Shown in pieces: positions 7,306 to 15,958 of a stretch of 64,000 nt of DNA; within the stretch, counting starts at the first letter, position 1; every line of letters starts with the position of its first letter. The notes under the pieces are model-generated. The model did not search any database. It had not been told where the DNA came from and was given only the letters and a program-made list of their open reading frames with translations. This DNA is from Candidatus Aalborgicola danicus (lineage in GTDB: Bacteria; Pseudomonadota; Gammaproteobacteria; Burkholderiales; Burkholderiaceae_C). Position numbers and translations under genes: made by a program. The stretch lies in assembly GCA_016703945.1 (NCBI GenBank), contig JADJBC010000020.1, forward strand, positions 74,082 through 138,081, read 5' to 3'.

Positions 7306-9921
7306 ATGTTCAACCTGATGTTTCGTCGCACAGCATTTGCGACGTTGATGATGTTGCTGTTAGTGAGTGTTAGTCTCGGCGCTTGGGCCCGAAGCACCAG
7401 CCCCATTCCAAAGGCAGCAGTAGCTTCGGTTCTTGCTGATTACAAGCAGGTGCCGGGTACGGTGATGTATGTCACGGTGACAGGCGGCACAAGCGGAGCG
7501 GTTTGGGGTGTAAATCCTTACACCTACGATTCGGACTTGGCGACTGCGGCGGTGCATGCCGGAGTGCTGACTGCCGGCGAAACAAAAGTGGTCAAGCTAA
7601 CTGTCCTCACTGGCCAGATCAATTACCTCGGTAGCACCAGCCATGGCGTGACCAGCAGGCCCAATGTCGCCTTCTATCCACAGAGCTATCGCCTTGACGT
7701 TGATGATGGCGGGGACAATGCAGCCCTGGCTGATCCCGGGACACTCAGTAACTTTGAGTCGAGTTCAGGCGGTGTGTTTCGATTCAAAGTAACAGGCAAT
7801 TCCCGTGCAGGAGGGGCACGGGGGACGAATGTTTACACATCCGACTCCAACCTGTCATTTGCCGCAGTTCATGCGGGTGTGCTGGTGGACGGTCAGGTTG
7901 GTGTGGTCAGGGTAGTCATTGTTCCACCGCAGTCGGTTTTTCTCGGCAGCGCCCTTAACTCCGTAGACAGTACGGGCTACAACCAACTGTCTGGTGCATA
8001 CGCTGTTTCCAACGACGCCGGAAGCGTCCCGTTGGCAGCTTACCCCGGAATGCTGGGGAACCCGTTACCTGATCCGGGCAGTCTTGAAGACTATCGTGGT
8101 CGCAACCAAGCGGCGCTTTATTTCAGAGTAACAGGGAGCAATGTTGGCAGTGTTCGCGGTACTGGTACCTACACCGATGACTCGAAACTTGCGGTGGCTG
8201 CTGTGCATGCCGGTCTGTTGGCGGTGGGACAGCAGGGCGTGGTGAAGGTGACCATCCGTCCTGGCTTGGTAGCTACCACGGCAGAGCCCAGCCCGTATAT
8301 TGGGACGACGGCAAATGGCATTGTCTCGAATAGCTTTGGCACCGGCAATGGCAGTTACTCCTTGAGCGGCCCAGATGGCGCCCTAGGGTCTATTCCCAAG
8401 GTCAGCAATGTTTCGGTTGCAAACGCTGGTTTGGCAAATACGTTCAGGTTTCAAATGACCGCGAGTCCGGCTGCTTTTGCGTACGAGGCCACCGGTTTGC
8501 CGGCTGGCTTATCCGTAGATTCGAATTCCGGAGTCATTTCTGGAACGCCGCAGGTGAGTGGCAATTTCCCGGTTCAGCTGATCTTCACCAATGCCATCGG
8601 CACCAGTAACGCCACGCTGTTGATTAAAGTGGGCACATCGCCTTCCACGACCACCAGCCCAAGCGAGTTGAGTCTGGTCGGACCCGCTACGCTACAAAGT
8701 GGGGGGCGCGCCGCAATATCAGTGACGGCTCGTTTTACGGACGGCAGCGTGCGTAATGTGTCCCCGATATGGACCAGCTCGGATCCCGCGGCGGCGGTCG
8801 TCAGCACGTCCGGGGTTTTGTCAGCCGGTACGGTGACGGTCGATACCCCGGCTAGTTTGACAGCGACATTTACCGAGAACGGCGTCACGGTTCAAGCGAC
8901 CCTTCAAGTGACGATTACGGCTGCGCCAGCTACTTTGGCAAGCATAAGGCTCTTGGGCTCGACCAGTGTGCAGTCGGGAGGGCAAGTCAGGCTGACCGTG
9001 AGCGCGCTGTATTCCGATGGATCGAGTCGCCAGGTAACCGCTGACGGCTTCACGTTGTCCAGCTCTGCGTTGGGTTCTATCAACATCCGAAGTGTATTGA
9101 CGGTGGCGTCAGTGACTTCAGACAAGATATTGACGGTCATTGCCACCTACGCCGAAGGAGGCATCACAAAAACGAGCAGCTTGGCGATTAGCGTTGTAGC
9201 CGCTCCCGCCGTGCTTTCACGGCTGACGATCATTGGTGCCAAGGGGACCTTAGCGTCGGGTGAGAGTCTTAACCTGTCCGCAGAGGGTGTTTATGACGAC
9301 GGATCCCGCAAGCCTGTCAATGCAAGCTGGACGGTATCTGGCGAGGCCGCCAGCATTTCAAGCAGCGGTGTCTTGACTGCCATGACGGTCAGCCAGGACA
9401 GTACCAGTGTGGTCACGGCAAACTTTACTGAGGCCGGCGTGTCGGTTAGCGCGCAGTACCAAGTCGTGGTTCAGGCCATTGTCGTGCCAACCCAAGTTCA
9501 GGCGGAAGTGGAATCAACAGGCCCTCAGACCGATTTTGGCCTGTCAATATGGAGCAGCTTCAGCAACTCCAGCGGCATGCAGGGCCTTCGCGGGCCTGGT
9601 GGGACACGTGGTACCAGTCAGGCAGCGGCAACCGGGCAAGCGTCCTACAAACTTTATGTGCTGGCCGTTGTTCCAGCTGGAGCCATTTTGACTGACACGA
9701 AGATCTTCGTATTGAATCGAAATCAAGAGTGGTTAAACCTTGGTTTTCCGTTGTCCGAGTACCTGTCTGGGGTTGCGGACAATAGCTTCCAATTGGTACA
9801 GATTTTTGATCACCTTGATGCCAGCATTATTTCAGGTGCAAAAATTTACATTGGTTATGGCATTACCGAGAACGAGATGCTGGAGAGCGGCCGCTTCAGA
9901 ATGGTTTATCAAGTGCAGTAG
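7306..9921 (+). CDS. Exported triple-LCCL protein, copy 2 (tandem paralog)
   Basis: Start at 7306 with AAGGAA upstream and a signal peptide of about 30 residues ending LGAWA. At 871 residues it equals copy 1 and has the same order: three LCCL-like domains (VWGVNPYTYDSDL, ARGTNVYTSDSNL, VRGTGTYTDDSKL, each followed by AAVHAG), a putative Ig domain (LPAGLSVDSNSGVISGTP), three bacterial Ig-like repeats, and the terminal domain ending in EMLESGRFRMVYQVQ. The two proteins look alike over their whole length, so this is a full tandem duplication, diverged but without visible decay. The second LCCL motif has Ala-Arg where copy 1 has Ser-Val-Trp, so its fold may be modified. A terminator follows. Function unknown. 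Confidence 0.85.
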   Translation: MFNLMFRRTAFATLMMLLLVSVSLGAWARSTSPIPKAAVASVLADYKQVPGTVMYVTVTGGTSGAVWGVNPYTYDSDLATAAVHAGVLTAGETKVVKLTVLTGQINYLGSTSHGVTSRPNVAFYPQSYRLDVDDGGDNAALADPGTLSNFESSSGGVFRFKVTGNSRAGGARGTNVYTSDSNLSFAAVHAGVLVDGQVGVVRVVIVPPQSVFLGSALNSVDSTGYNQLSGAYAVSNDAGSVPLAAYPGMLGNPLPDPGSLEDYRGRNQAALYFRVTGSNVGSVRGTGTYTDDSKLAVAAVHAGLLAVGQQGVVKVTIRPGLVATTAEPSPYIGTTANGIVSNSFGTGNGSYSLSGPDGALGSIPKVSNVSVANAGLANTFRFQMTASPAAFAYEATGLPAGLSVDSNSGVISGTPQVSGNFPVQLIFTNAIGTSNATLLIKVGTSPSTTTSPSELSLVGPATLQSGGRAAISVTARFTDGSVRNVSPIWTSSDPAAAVVSTSGVLSAGTVTVDTPASLTATFTENGVTVQATLQVTITAAPATLASIRLLGSTSVQSGGQVRLTVSALYSDGSSRQVTADGFTLSSSALGSINIRSVLTVASVTSDKILTVIATYAEGGITKTSSLAISVVAAPAVLSRLTIIGAKGTLASGESLNLSAEGVYDDGSRKPVNASWTVSGEAASISSSGVLTAMTVSQDSTSVVTANFTEAGVSVSAQYQVVVQAIVVPTQVQAEVESTGPQTDFGLSIWSSFSNSSGMQGLRGPGGTRGTSQAAATGQASYKLYVLAVVPAGAILTDTKIFVLNRNQEWLNLGFPLSEYLSGVADNSFQLVQIFDHLDASIISGAKIYIGYGITENEMLESGRFRMVYQVQ

Positions 9922-9923
9922 GA

Positions 9924-9960
9924 GATCATTCACGGTGTGAGTGATCGACTGGCTTTTTTA
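9924..9960 (+). terminator. Rho-independent terminator after the LCCL pair
   Basis: GATCATTCAC (9924-9933) can pair with GTGAGTGATC (9937-9946) with one mismatch around a 3-base loop. A run of six T (9954-9959) follows 7 bases later. It directly follows the stop of LCCL copy 2 and faces the convergent HTH gene, whose stop codon lies inside the T-run. Confidence 0.6.
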
Positions 9961-10620
9961 CGCCTCAAAAGCGCTGGTCGCCAAGCTACTGACCCGCACC
10001 ACGACTGAGAGGCCTTGTGCCTTGGGAAAACACATCGAACCATCTTCAAAAACCGACTTCCAGTAAGAGATGCATGTGCAAGGCATTGTCGGTGCTGTGA
10101 ATGACACGCTCAGTGTCACGGTTTCACCGGGTGGGGTATGGGGTAAGGGAATGCGATTGACGTCGGGTCTGAGGTTTTCGTGTATTGCCAGGACTTTGCC
10201 TGTGCGCCGGTTGATCACCGTAAGTTCATCGTCCATGCACTGCAAGTAGCGGTTCTCCCAGGGTACGCGGCCTACGTTTTGAAGTTCCCAGGTTTTGATG
10301 AACCGTTGGCCGTAAAGTACCAAGCTGCCATCAGGAATGGACCCCCCAATAAACGCGCCTTGATCACCGCGCTTGTGGCGCTGCTTGACCTGTGGGGTCA
10401 CGGGCAGGTCATCAAAAACAAGTTGCAGCAGCCGCAAGGGGTGCACCCCAAGCACCGAGGCTAGCCCGACGATTGTTTGTAAGGCAGGCAATTTGTGGGG
10501 CACCTGGTGTAGCGAGTAGAGGGTCTGGCGGCTAATGTCAGCGCGACGACACACTTCGCTGAGGCTTAGTTGCTGCTCGTTGGCCCGGCTCTGAATGTAG
10601 CTTCTGAGGGATTCTTTCAT
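9958..10620 (-). CDS. HTH regulator fused to an NBR1-type Ig-like domain
   Basis: A 220-residue protein. Residues about 1-70 form an XRE/Cro-type helix-turn-helix (LSLSEVCRRADISRQTLYSL, then GLASVLGVHPLRLL). Residues about 95-215 look like the Ig-like domain of NBR1 (FIKTWELQNVGRVPWENRYL, the PPGETVTLSVSFTAP segment, and SYWKSVFEDGSMCFP). That domain is known from the autophagy receptor NBR1 and from scattered bacterial proteins. There is no signal peptide, so a cytoplasmic DNA-binding protein with a protein- or ligand-binding C-terminus is inferred. It is divergent from lcl1 across 177 bases containing two direct TTGACAAAC repeats, a possible operator, and convergent with the LCCL genes, so it may regulate its neighbours. 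Confidence 0.75.
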   Translation of the reverse strand: MKESLRSYIQSRANEQQLSLSEVCRRADISRQTLYSLHQVPHKLPALQTIVGLASVLGVHPLRLLQLVFDDLPVTPQVKQRHKRGDQGAFIGGSIPDGSLVLYGQRFIKTWELQNVGRVPWENRYLQCMDDELTVINRRTGKVLAIHENLRPDVNRIPLPHTPPGETVTLSVSFTAPTMPCTCISYWKSVFEDGSMCFPKAQGLSVVVRVSSLATSAFEA

Positions 10621-10665
10621 CAGGTGTCTGCATGCGTGATGCGTGTTTGTGGGCCGGCCAACGGC

Positions 10666-10695
10666 TTGACAAACTGTCCAATCAAATTGACAAAC
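10666..10695. promoter_or_regulatory. Direct repeats TTGACAAAC, 21 bp apart, between regulator and lcl1
   Basis: TTGACAAAC occurs at 10666-10674 and 10687-10695, that is two helical turns apart, and both copies continue into a CC-containing stretch. A TATAGT hexamer follows at 10702-10707, but its spacing from either TTGACA is wrong for a standard sigma-70 pair (9 or 30 bases). An operator bound by the adjacent HTH protein is therefore as likely as a -35 element. Confidence 0.4.
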
Positions 10696-10797
10696 CGGCC
10701 CTATAGTAGTTCGAAATTAAGAGCGTTCAAGCGCCGAACACGATTCACGCTCAAATGTGTGGAACGAAACTACACATGCACACAGGGGAGGAAGCCA

Positions 10798-11649
10798 ATG
10801 CTGGGCAAGCAATACACCAAATCGATCCGCAGGGCCCTGAGCTGCTTTCCACCACGGAGTGCCAGTTACATTGCGGTCGCCGCCCCAGTCACTGCACTGG
10901 TGTTAATTGTCCTGCCGGCCCATGCCGCAGGCCCTACGGGCTTGCTTAACGACACCGGTATTACCTTCTGCGGCGATGTCACTACCAACATTGCCACTTG
11001 TGCCACTGTGGCCGCTGACGGAGGTACTTTCCCCGGCCAGGACGCCCGCTACGGGCGCGACGCACAAGCCGCAGCGGGGCAACTGACCAAAGTGGGTGGT
11101 GGCGATGCAGGTTTTGACTTCACGAAAATGGCCAACAACGGCACCGTGCTGCCAGCGGATGCAGCGCTGGGCAGTGGTGCCACTGACTGGGCCTGCACCC
11201 GTGACAACGTCACCGGCCTCATCTGGGAAGTTAAAACGACCAGTGGCTTGCGCAGCCAGAGCCACACTTACTCGTGGTACAACAGCAATCCGGCTACCAA
11301 TGGTGGGGCAGTGGGTCAAGCATCGCGTGGCAGTTGTTTTACAGAAGACCGATGCGATACCGAAAAATACGTGCAGGACGTCAACGCCGTTGGTCTGTGC
11401 GGTGTGAGCGACTGGCGCATGCCCACCGTGAAAGAGTTGGAAGGCATTGCCCATCATGGGGGTCCCATCCCTGCCATTGATCCAAGCTATTTCCCCAATA
11501 CGCCCATTTCGCGCTTTTGGTCGGGTTCGCCCTGGGCCGACGGTTCGACCCTCGCGTGGATCGTCCACTTCAGCACAGGCGCTAGCGCCGGAGATCGTCG
11601 CAACAGCTACAGCGACCACGGGGTGCGGTTGGTGCGCGCCGGACAGTGA
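10798..11649 (+). CDS. Exported Lcl/DUF1566 domain protein (lcl1)
   Basis: Start at 10798, 5 bases after a GGGAGGA ribosome site, giving a 283-residue protein with a signal or anchor segment (about 20-42, ending PAHAAG). The C-terminal half, from WACTRDNVTGLIWEVK to VRLVRAGQ, carries the Lcl C-terminal (DUF1566) signature: WRMPTVKELEGI, then YFPNTPISRFWSGSP and the YSDHGVRLVR end. The domain was named from the Legionella collagen-like adhesin and is common in exported proteins of gammaproteobacteria and betaproteobacteria. It is the first gene right of the HTH-NBR1 regulator. Substrate or ligand unknown. Confidence 0.82.
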   Translation: MLGKQYTKSIRRALSCFPPRSASYIAVAAPVTALVLIVLPAHAAGPTGLLNDTGITFCGDVTTNIATCATVAADGGTFPGQDARYGRDAQAAAGQLTKVGGGDAGFDFTKMANNGTVLPADAALGSGATDWACTRDNVTGLIWEVKTTSGLRSQSHTYSWYNSNPATNGGAVGQASRGSCFTEDRCDTEKYVQDVNAVGLCGVSDWRMPTVKELEGIAHHGGPIPAIDPSYFPNTPISRFWSGSPWADGSTLAWIVHFSTGASAGDRRNSYSDHGVRLVRAGQ

Positions 11650-11794
11650 TTTGGACTTTTTGATATGACGGTGCCCACCAGCTACGGCCCACGTTAACCG
11701 CAGCTTCCGCTGTCACGGTGGCTAGCAAGCCCTGCTGCAGCCAACGCCATCCGCACTGCAACTGCACCACGCCCTTATCGACAGGACAACTTCC

Positions 11795-12484
11795 ATGAAC
11801 CATTGCTCCATTTTGTCCGCCCTGGCGCTGTGTCTAGGCCTGAGTCTTGCCAGCCCGGGTGTGTACGCAGTCACCTGCGCGGCCAATATCGCCGCCGCCA
11901 GCAACCCGGACTCTGCCTACACCGACCGGGGCGACGGCACGGTAACTCACAACCCCACCGGCCTGGTCTGGAAACGCTGTAGCGAAGGCCAAAGCTGGAG
12001 CGGCACAACCTGCACCGGAATCGCTCCCTTGTCGAGCTGGACGCAGGCGCTGACCCTGGCCAAAACCAGCTTTTTTGCCGCGCAGAACGATTGGCGCTTG
12101 CCCAACTTGAAGGAGCTGCGCAGCCTAGTAGAAGAGTGCCGCTTCAACCCGAGTATCAACGACACCATCTTCCCCAACGCACCCAGTTCGGGCTTTTGGT
12201 CGGGCTCGCCCCGGGCCAACGATCCGTACAGCGCGGCCGCGTGGGGCGTCTCTTTCGGCGACGGCCAATCCTACGGCCAAGTCCGCGACGTCTACCATGG
12301 CGACCTCGCGGTCCGGCTGGTGCGCGGTGGCCAGTCTTTTGATTCTTTGGCTGCCTCATCTGTCCCCAGCTGCACCCCTAACCGCAACTCCCACATCAAT
12401 CGCAGCAGGCGGTACTTCAACCCTGACCGCAAACTGCACACCCGCCGCTACTTCTTATGTCTGGACCGGGGGCACTTGCGCTAA
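11795..12484 (+). CDS. Lcl/DUF1566 domain protein lcl2, upstream frame of a frameshifted gene
   Basis: A signal peptide (MNHCSILSALALCLGLSLAS, ending VYA) is followed by a complete Lcl domain: GTVTHNPTGLVWKRC, DWRLPNLKELRSL, IFPNAPSSGFWSGSP and DLAVRLVRGGQ. Shortly after the domain the frame runs from SVPSCTP into a meaningless tail (about residues 195-229). The expected Ig-like repeat (CTLTATPTSIAAGG) continues in the next frame from 12379. The switch lies at a CCCC run (12375-12378), where three C would keep one long frame to 14669. I therefore read 11795-14669 as one gene of about 958 codons carrying a 1-base insertion. Confidence 0.75.
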   Translation: MNHCSILSALALCLGLSLASPGVYAVTCAANIAAASNPDSAYTDRGDGTVTHNPTGLVWKRCSEGQSWSGTTCTGIAPLSSWTQALTLAKTSFFAAQNDWRLPNLKELRSLVEECRFNPSINDTIFPNAPSSGFWSGSPRANDPYSAAAWGVSFGDGQSYGQVRDVYHGDLAVRLVRGGQSFDSLAASSVPSCTPNRNSHINRSRRYFNPDRKLHTRRYFLCLDRGHLR

Positions 12485-14669
12485 CAATTCCGCAGCTAGC
12501 TGCACGGTCACTCCGGCCATTACTACGATCTATGGCGTTACAGGTGTCAATTCCTCGGGAGCAAGTACCGCGGCAACGGCGGCAGTCAATGTTAGCGAAG
12601 CAAAATCTAATTATCGGATGACTGTAGCAGGCGGTAGTAATGGCAGCGGCACAGTGAGTCAGATGAGTTGCAGCACTCAAGCCGGTACTGGGGGAACCAC
12701 AATAACAATTTGTGGGAATGGCCCTCAAGTTGCAGGCGGCATATTCTTTCCGGCCTGTGTAATTGCTGACGGCATAGGCCAATGTGGGATGGACGAGTTG
12801 CCCGGCAACAAAGTTACTTTGACTGCACTACCTGTGGCCAATAGCATATTCTCCGGTTGGAGTGGCGCTTGCACTAACAGTGTTGGGGAATGTCTTCTGA
12901 CAATGGACGCAGATAAATCTGTAACAGCCAAGTTTTCTGCTCAACTTTCACCGCCCGCCATCACCAGCTTTACCCCAAGAGTCGGCACAGTAGGCACCAA
13001 CGCCACCATCACCGTGATAGGCACCAACTTTCCCAGCACACTCACTATCAATATTGATGGCCAGCAGCCAGGCTGCACGCGCCAAAGCGTGAGCGACAAC
13101 CAAGGGGTGTTTAGTTGCCCCTTGAGTGCAAGTGGCATACGCACTTTTGAGGTTAAAACAAATACGGCTGCGAATGGCGGAAGCTTAATTGGCAGCTCGA
13201 CCTTTACGGTAAACCCGGCGGTCACCAACACGGCGCCGGTGGTCAGCAATCTGGTCGGATTTCAAAGCGCAGCCGGGCAGCCGTTGAACATTAGCTTCAA
13301 CGTTAGCGATGCAGAAAGCGCCACCCTCAAAGTGCTACGCGTGCACTACGGCGCCAGCCAGACGGCGGCTGTTTGCTACCAGGACTTGAACTTGAGCACC
13401 GGGGCCACCAGCACCACATTCAACGGCACGGGTACAGCGGAAAACGGTGGCAGCTGTGCATCGCTAATTCCCACCAGCGGCCAAGCCACTGTGTGGTTCA
13501 AAGTGGAGGCGCTTGATGTCGATGGCCTTGGGGCCGTGGTGCAACAAGCCAATGTGGTGTACCAGGCGGCACAGGTTGTGTACACCCTCAACGTGAGCGC
13601 AACAGGGCCGGGGGTAGGGGTTGTTACCAGCACACCGACTGGCACGCCAGCTGGAATTATTTGTCGCACCAACGGCGCAAACAACACCTGTGCCAGCGCG
13701 TTTGCGGCAGGCACCACGGTTCGTCTGACCGCCACGCCAGAACAGGGCAGCACTTTCACAGGCTGGAGCGGCGGCTGTAGCGAAACGGGTAGTTGCACGG
13801 TGAGCATGACGGCAGCTCAAAGCGTAACCGCTACCTTCAATCTCATGGCCACTTCCCGGCCCGTCTGCACCTTAACGGCCACACCATCGTCAATCGCTAA
13901 AGGCGGTACTGCAACCCTGAGGGCAAACTGCACACTTGCAGCCACATCGTATGTCTGGACTGGCGCGCCCTGCGCAGGTACTACCGGTGCCACCTGTACT
14001 GTTACACCCACGGCAAGCAGCACCTACAGTGTGGCGGGTGTCAATGCGGCGGGCACGGGCGATTCTGTGAATGCAACTGTTACTGTGAATCCCACAGCCA
14101 CACAGAATTTGAGCGTCGCCATAACAGGCTCTGGATCGGGCATCGTGACCATGGGCCCCGGTGGATCAATTTGCCGCACAGGAACGTGTACAGCAGCGTT
14201 CGATAGTGGCGCATTGGTTACGCTGACAGCGGTGCCGGTAGCGGGCAGTCGTTTTGTCGGCTGGAGCGAGGCTTGTTCTATTGGAAATGTTGCCGGTGAA
14301 TGTTATGTGACTATGGTTGCGGCGATAACCGTAACGGCCAATTTTTCAATTCTTGGTGCTTGCGATGCATCGCCGGTTTCAACGATCACCCTCAACACCT
14401 ATGCTTTTAACAACGGTTACCAAGCATTTGATGTGATGTGCGCGAACGGGCGCTTCGGCGGTGTACGACTGCCACGGTGGACCCCAAGTGCGATGCGAGT
14501 CTGCTCATTTCGGGAAACCAGTTGCAGTATTGCCGCCTATCAATGCGAAGACGCTGGTTCTTACTCTACGAGCGCTTTGGACGCAGTGTATGCAAAACGT
14601 ACTGCAACAACCAGTACGCTGGTGACCGATGCGGTGATCAGACCACTTGCAGCATGGGTTTGCCAATAA
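12297..14669 (+). CDS. Ig-like/InlB-like repeat region of lcl2, downstream frame
   Basis: The meaningful part begins near 12379, and the first 27 codons of this open frame overlap the Lcl domain in another frame. Contents in order: an Ig-like unit (TPTSIAAGGTSTLTANC...YVWTGGTC), InlB-B-repeat-like units with GWSGACTN and MDADKSVTAKFS, an IPT/TIG-like domain (ITSFTPRVGTVGTNATITV), another InlB-like unit with GWSGGCSETG, a second Ig-like unit (CTLTATPSSIAKGG) and a last InlB-like unit ending VTANFS. A Cys-rich tail follows. These are exported stalk or adhesion modules (family knowledge). The same Ig-like unit recurs in the next gene (17480-17700), so the two large genes share building blocks. 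Confidence 0.7.
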   Translation: MATSRSGWCAVASLLILWLPHLSPAAPLTATPTSIAAGGTSTLTANCTPAATSYVWTGGTCANNSAASCTVTPAITTIYGVTGVNSSGASTAATAAVNVSEAKSNYRMTVAGGSNGSGTVSQMSCSTQAGTGGTTITICGNGPQVAGGIFFPACVIADGIGQCGMDELPGNKVTLTALPVANSIFSGWSGACTNSVGECLLTMDADKSVTAKFSAQLSPPAITSFTPRVGTVGTNATITVIGTNFPSTLTINIDGQQPGCTRQSVSDNQGVFSCPLSASGIRTFEVKTNTAANGGSLIGSSTFTVNPAVTNTAPVVSNLVGFQSAAGQPLNISFNVSDAESATLKVLRVHYGASQTAAVCYQDLNLSTGATSTTFNGTGTAENGGSCASLIPTSGQATVWFKVEALDVDGLGAVVQQANVVYQAAQVVYTLNVSATGPGVGVVTSTPTGTPAGIICRTNGANNTCASAFAAGTTVRLTATPEQGSTFTGWSGGCSETGSCTVSMTAAQSVTATFNLMATSRPVCTLTATPSSIAKGGTATLRANCTLAATSYVWTGAPCAGTTGATCTVTPTASSTYSVAGVNAAGTGDSVNATVTVNPTATQNLSVAITGSGSGIVTMGPGGSICRTGTCTAAFDSGALVTLTAVPVAGSRFVGWSEACSIGNVAGECYVTMVAAITVTANFSILGACDASPVSTITLNTYAFNNGYQAFDVMCANGRFGGVRLPRWTPSAMRVCSFRETSCSIAAYQCEDAGSYSTSALDAVYAKRTATTSTLVTDAVIRPLAAWVCQ

Positions 14670-14686
14670 TCTGCGGGAGTAAAACG

Positions 14687-15958
14687 ATGAAAACTAAACA
14701 CAGAGCTTGGGTTGCCATCTTTTCGCTGGCGTTCGCCGCTGGTGGTGCATCGGCCTTTAAGCCCAATCAAGAAGAATATGGCCATGAAATGATAGCAAGG
14801 AAGTTGCTTTCCGAAGGTGGCTATTCATACGGCGGGAGGACAGTACCAAGATATGTTGTCGGTGGTGTTCCATTCTCCGATGCAGCAATTGGGGAAGTTG
14901 TCTATGGGGTCAATTCACGGGATTGGATTGGTGCCGACGTGTATCACTGCTCGGGGCTTTTAGTGCCGGGGGGCAGCGTCGCGTGCAAGGTGACACTCGC
15001 CGGTAAAGATATCGTTATTACTGGCGATTTATACAGAGCAGATGCGCATTTCGATGACAATGGTTTTACAAAGAGCGGTGATGCTATTTACAGACTCATT
15101 CGGGGTGATGTTCTTTGGGAGCGTGGCCCGACGGTTGAGGAAATCCCTGTCACCTTCGCTGGCATGAGCGTGATTGATTTGTTGAAAAAATACGTCGTTG
15201 ATGTCCCACCAAATTCCACTCCAACGGTAGATCAAAAACAGATATTGTCAGTTGCACGGGTAAAGCTTGGAAAAGCCCTGCATACTTTGCACGACTTTTA
15301 TGCGCATAGCACCTGGGCCGACAATTACGGTTCAGATAGTCTATTTTTGCCAATTACGGACAATCTTCTGAAACCGACCAGCGATATTGGCCCGTTATTT
15401 TTACCTTTCAAGCTGTCGCTGGGAGAAGATGGGCACAACGAGCGCTTTACTGGGGATGTTTGTTCTCCAAGATTCCCTACATTTGTTATTCCTCCAGGCT
15501 CACCCATTCCATACGTCACGTGGGCAAACAATGGTGGAAATTGGGAAATAACGACCTTCGTAACTAACAATAAGATTATTTCAAGCGGCTCTTTTAGCTC
15601 GGCGATAAGCGGAGGTAAAAGTGTGAATGGGATCGGTTTTGCCAGTGACGGATTGGGAGCCGAGTTAGGAAATGCGCGTTGCGATCACGGCAACCAACCA
15701 ACGCTAGCGGCCCCTCTAGGTTACCCAACATCAGGTATCGCGAAAGACGCGCCGTCATGGCCGTTGCAGGATATTACCCCGGGAGCGGCAGCAACTGTAC
15801 TGCACGAAAGGGCGTCCCATCAGGCCGCGCAGCACAGTGCCATTTTGCTAAACAATCTGGTGCAAATCATTCGTACCGATAACAGTATTGCCGATTCGAA
15901 CCGCATGATTGCGGCTCTATTGATGTGGATCAACCACCGCCACGGACAGTGCTGGTAG
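14687..15958 (+). CDS. HET-C/VWA7-like protein, N-terminal fragment of a broken gene
   Basis: Starts at 14687 after a GGGAG site with a signal peptide (ending GGASA). The fragment contains GDLYRADAHFDDNGF and KLGKALHTLHDFYAHSTWA, the latter being the hallmark of the HET-C / VWA7 N-terminal alpha-helical domain, whose fold is related to zinc-dependent phospholipase C and P1 nuclease (family knowledge; activity here unproven). In VWA7-like proteins a von Willebrand A domain follows directly. Here it starts in the next frame at about 15923, because one base appears to be missing near ATTGATGTGGATCAA. The last 10 or so residues of this frame are therefore spurious. Confidence 0.72.
   Translation: MKTKHRAWVAIFSLAFAAGGASAFKPNQEEYGHEMIARKLLSEGGYSYGGRTVPRYVVGGVPFSDAAIGEVVYGVNSRDWIGADVYHCSGLLVPGGSVACKVTLAGKDIVITGDLYRADAHFDDNGFTKSGDAIYRLIRGDVLWERGPTVEEIPVTFAGMSVIDLLKKYVVDVPPNSTPTVDQKQILSVARVKLGKALHTLHDFYAHSTWADNYGSDSLFLPITDNLLKPTSDIGPLFLPFKLSLGEDGHNERFTGDVCSPRFPTFVIPPGSPIPYVTWANNGGNWEITTFVTNNKIISSGSFSSAISGGKSVNGIGFASDGLGAELGNARCDHGNQPTLAAPLGYPTSGIAKDAPSWPLQDITPGAAATVLHERASHQAAQHSAILLNNLVQIIRTDNSIADSNRMIAALLMWINHRHGQCW

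Noticed and set aside
11578..11589. GGCGCTAGCGCC palindrome in lcl1
   Set aside because: Only 12 bp and in codons; compatible with chance in GC-rich coding DNA.
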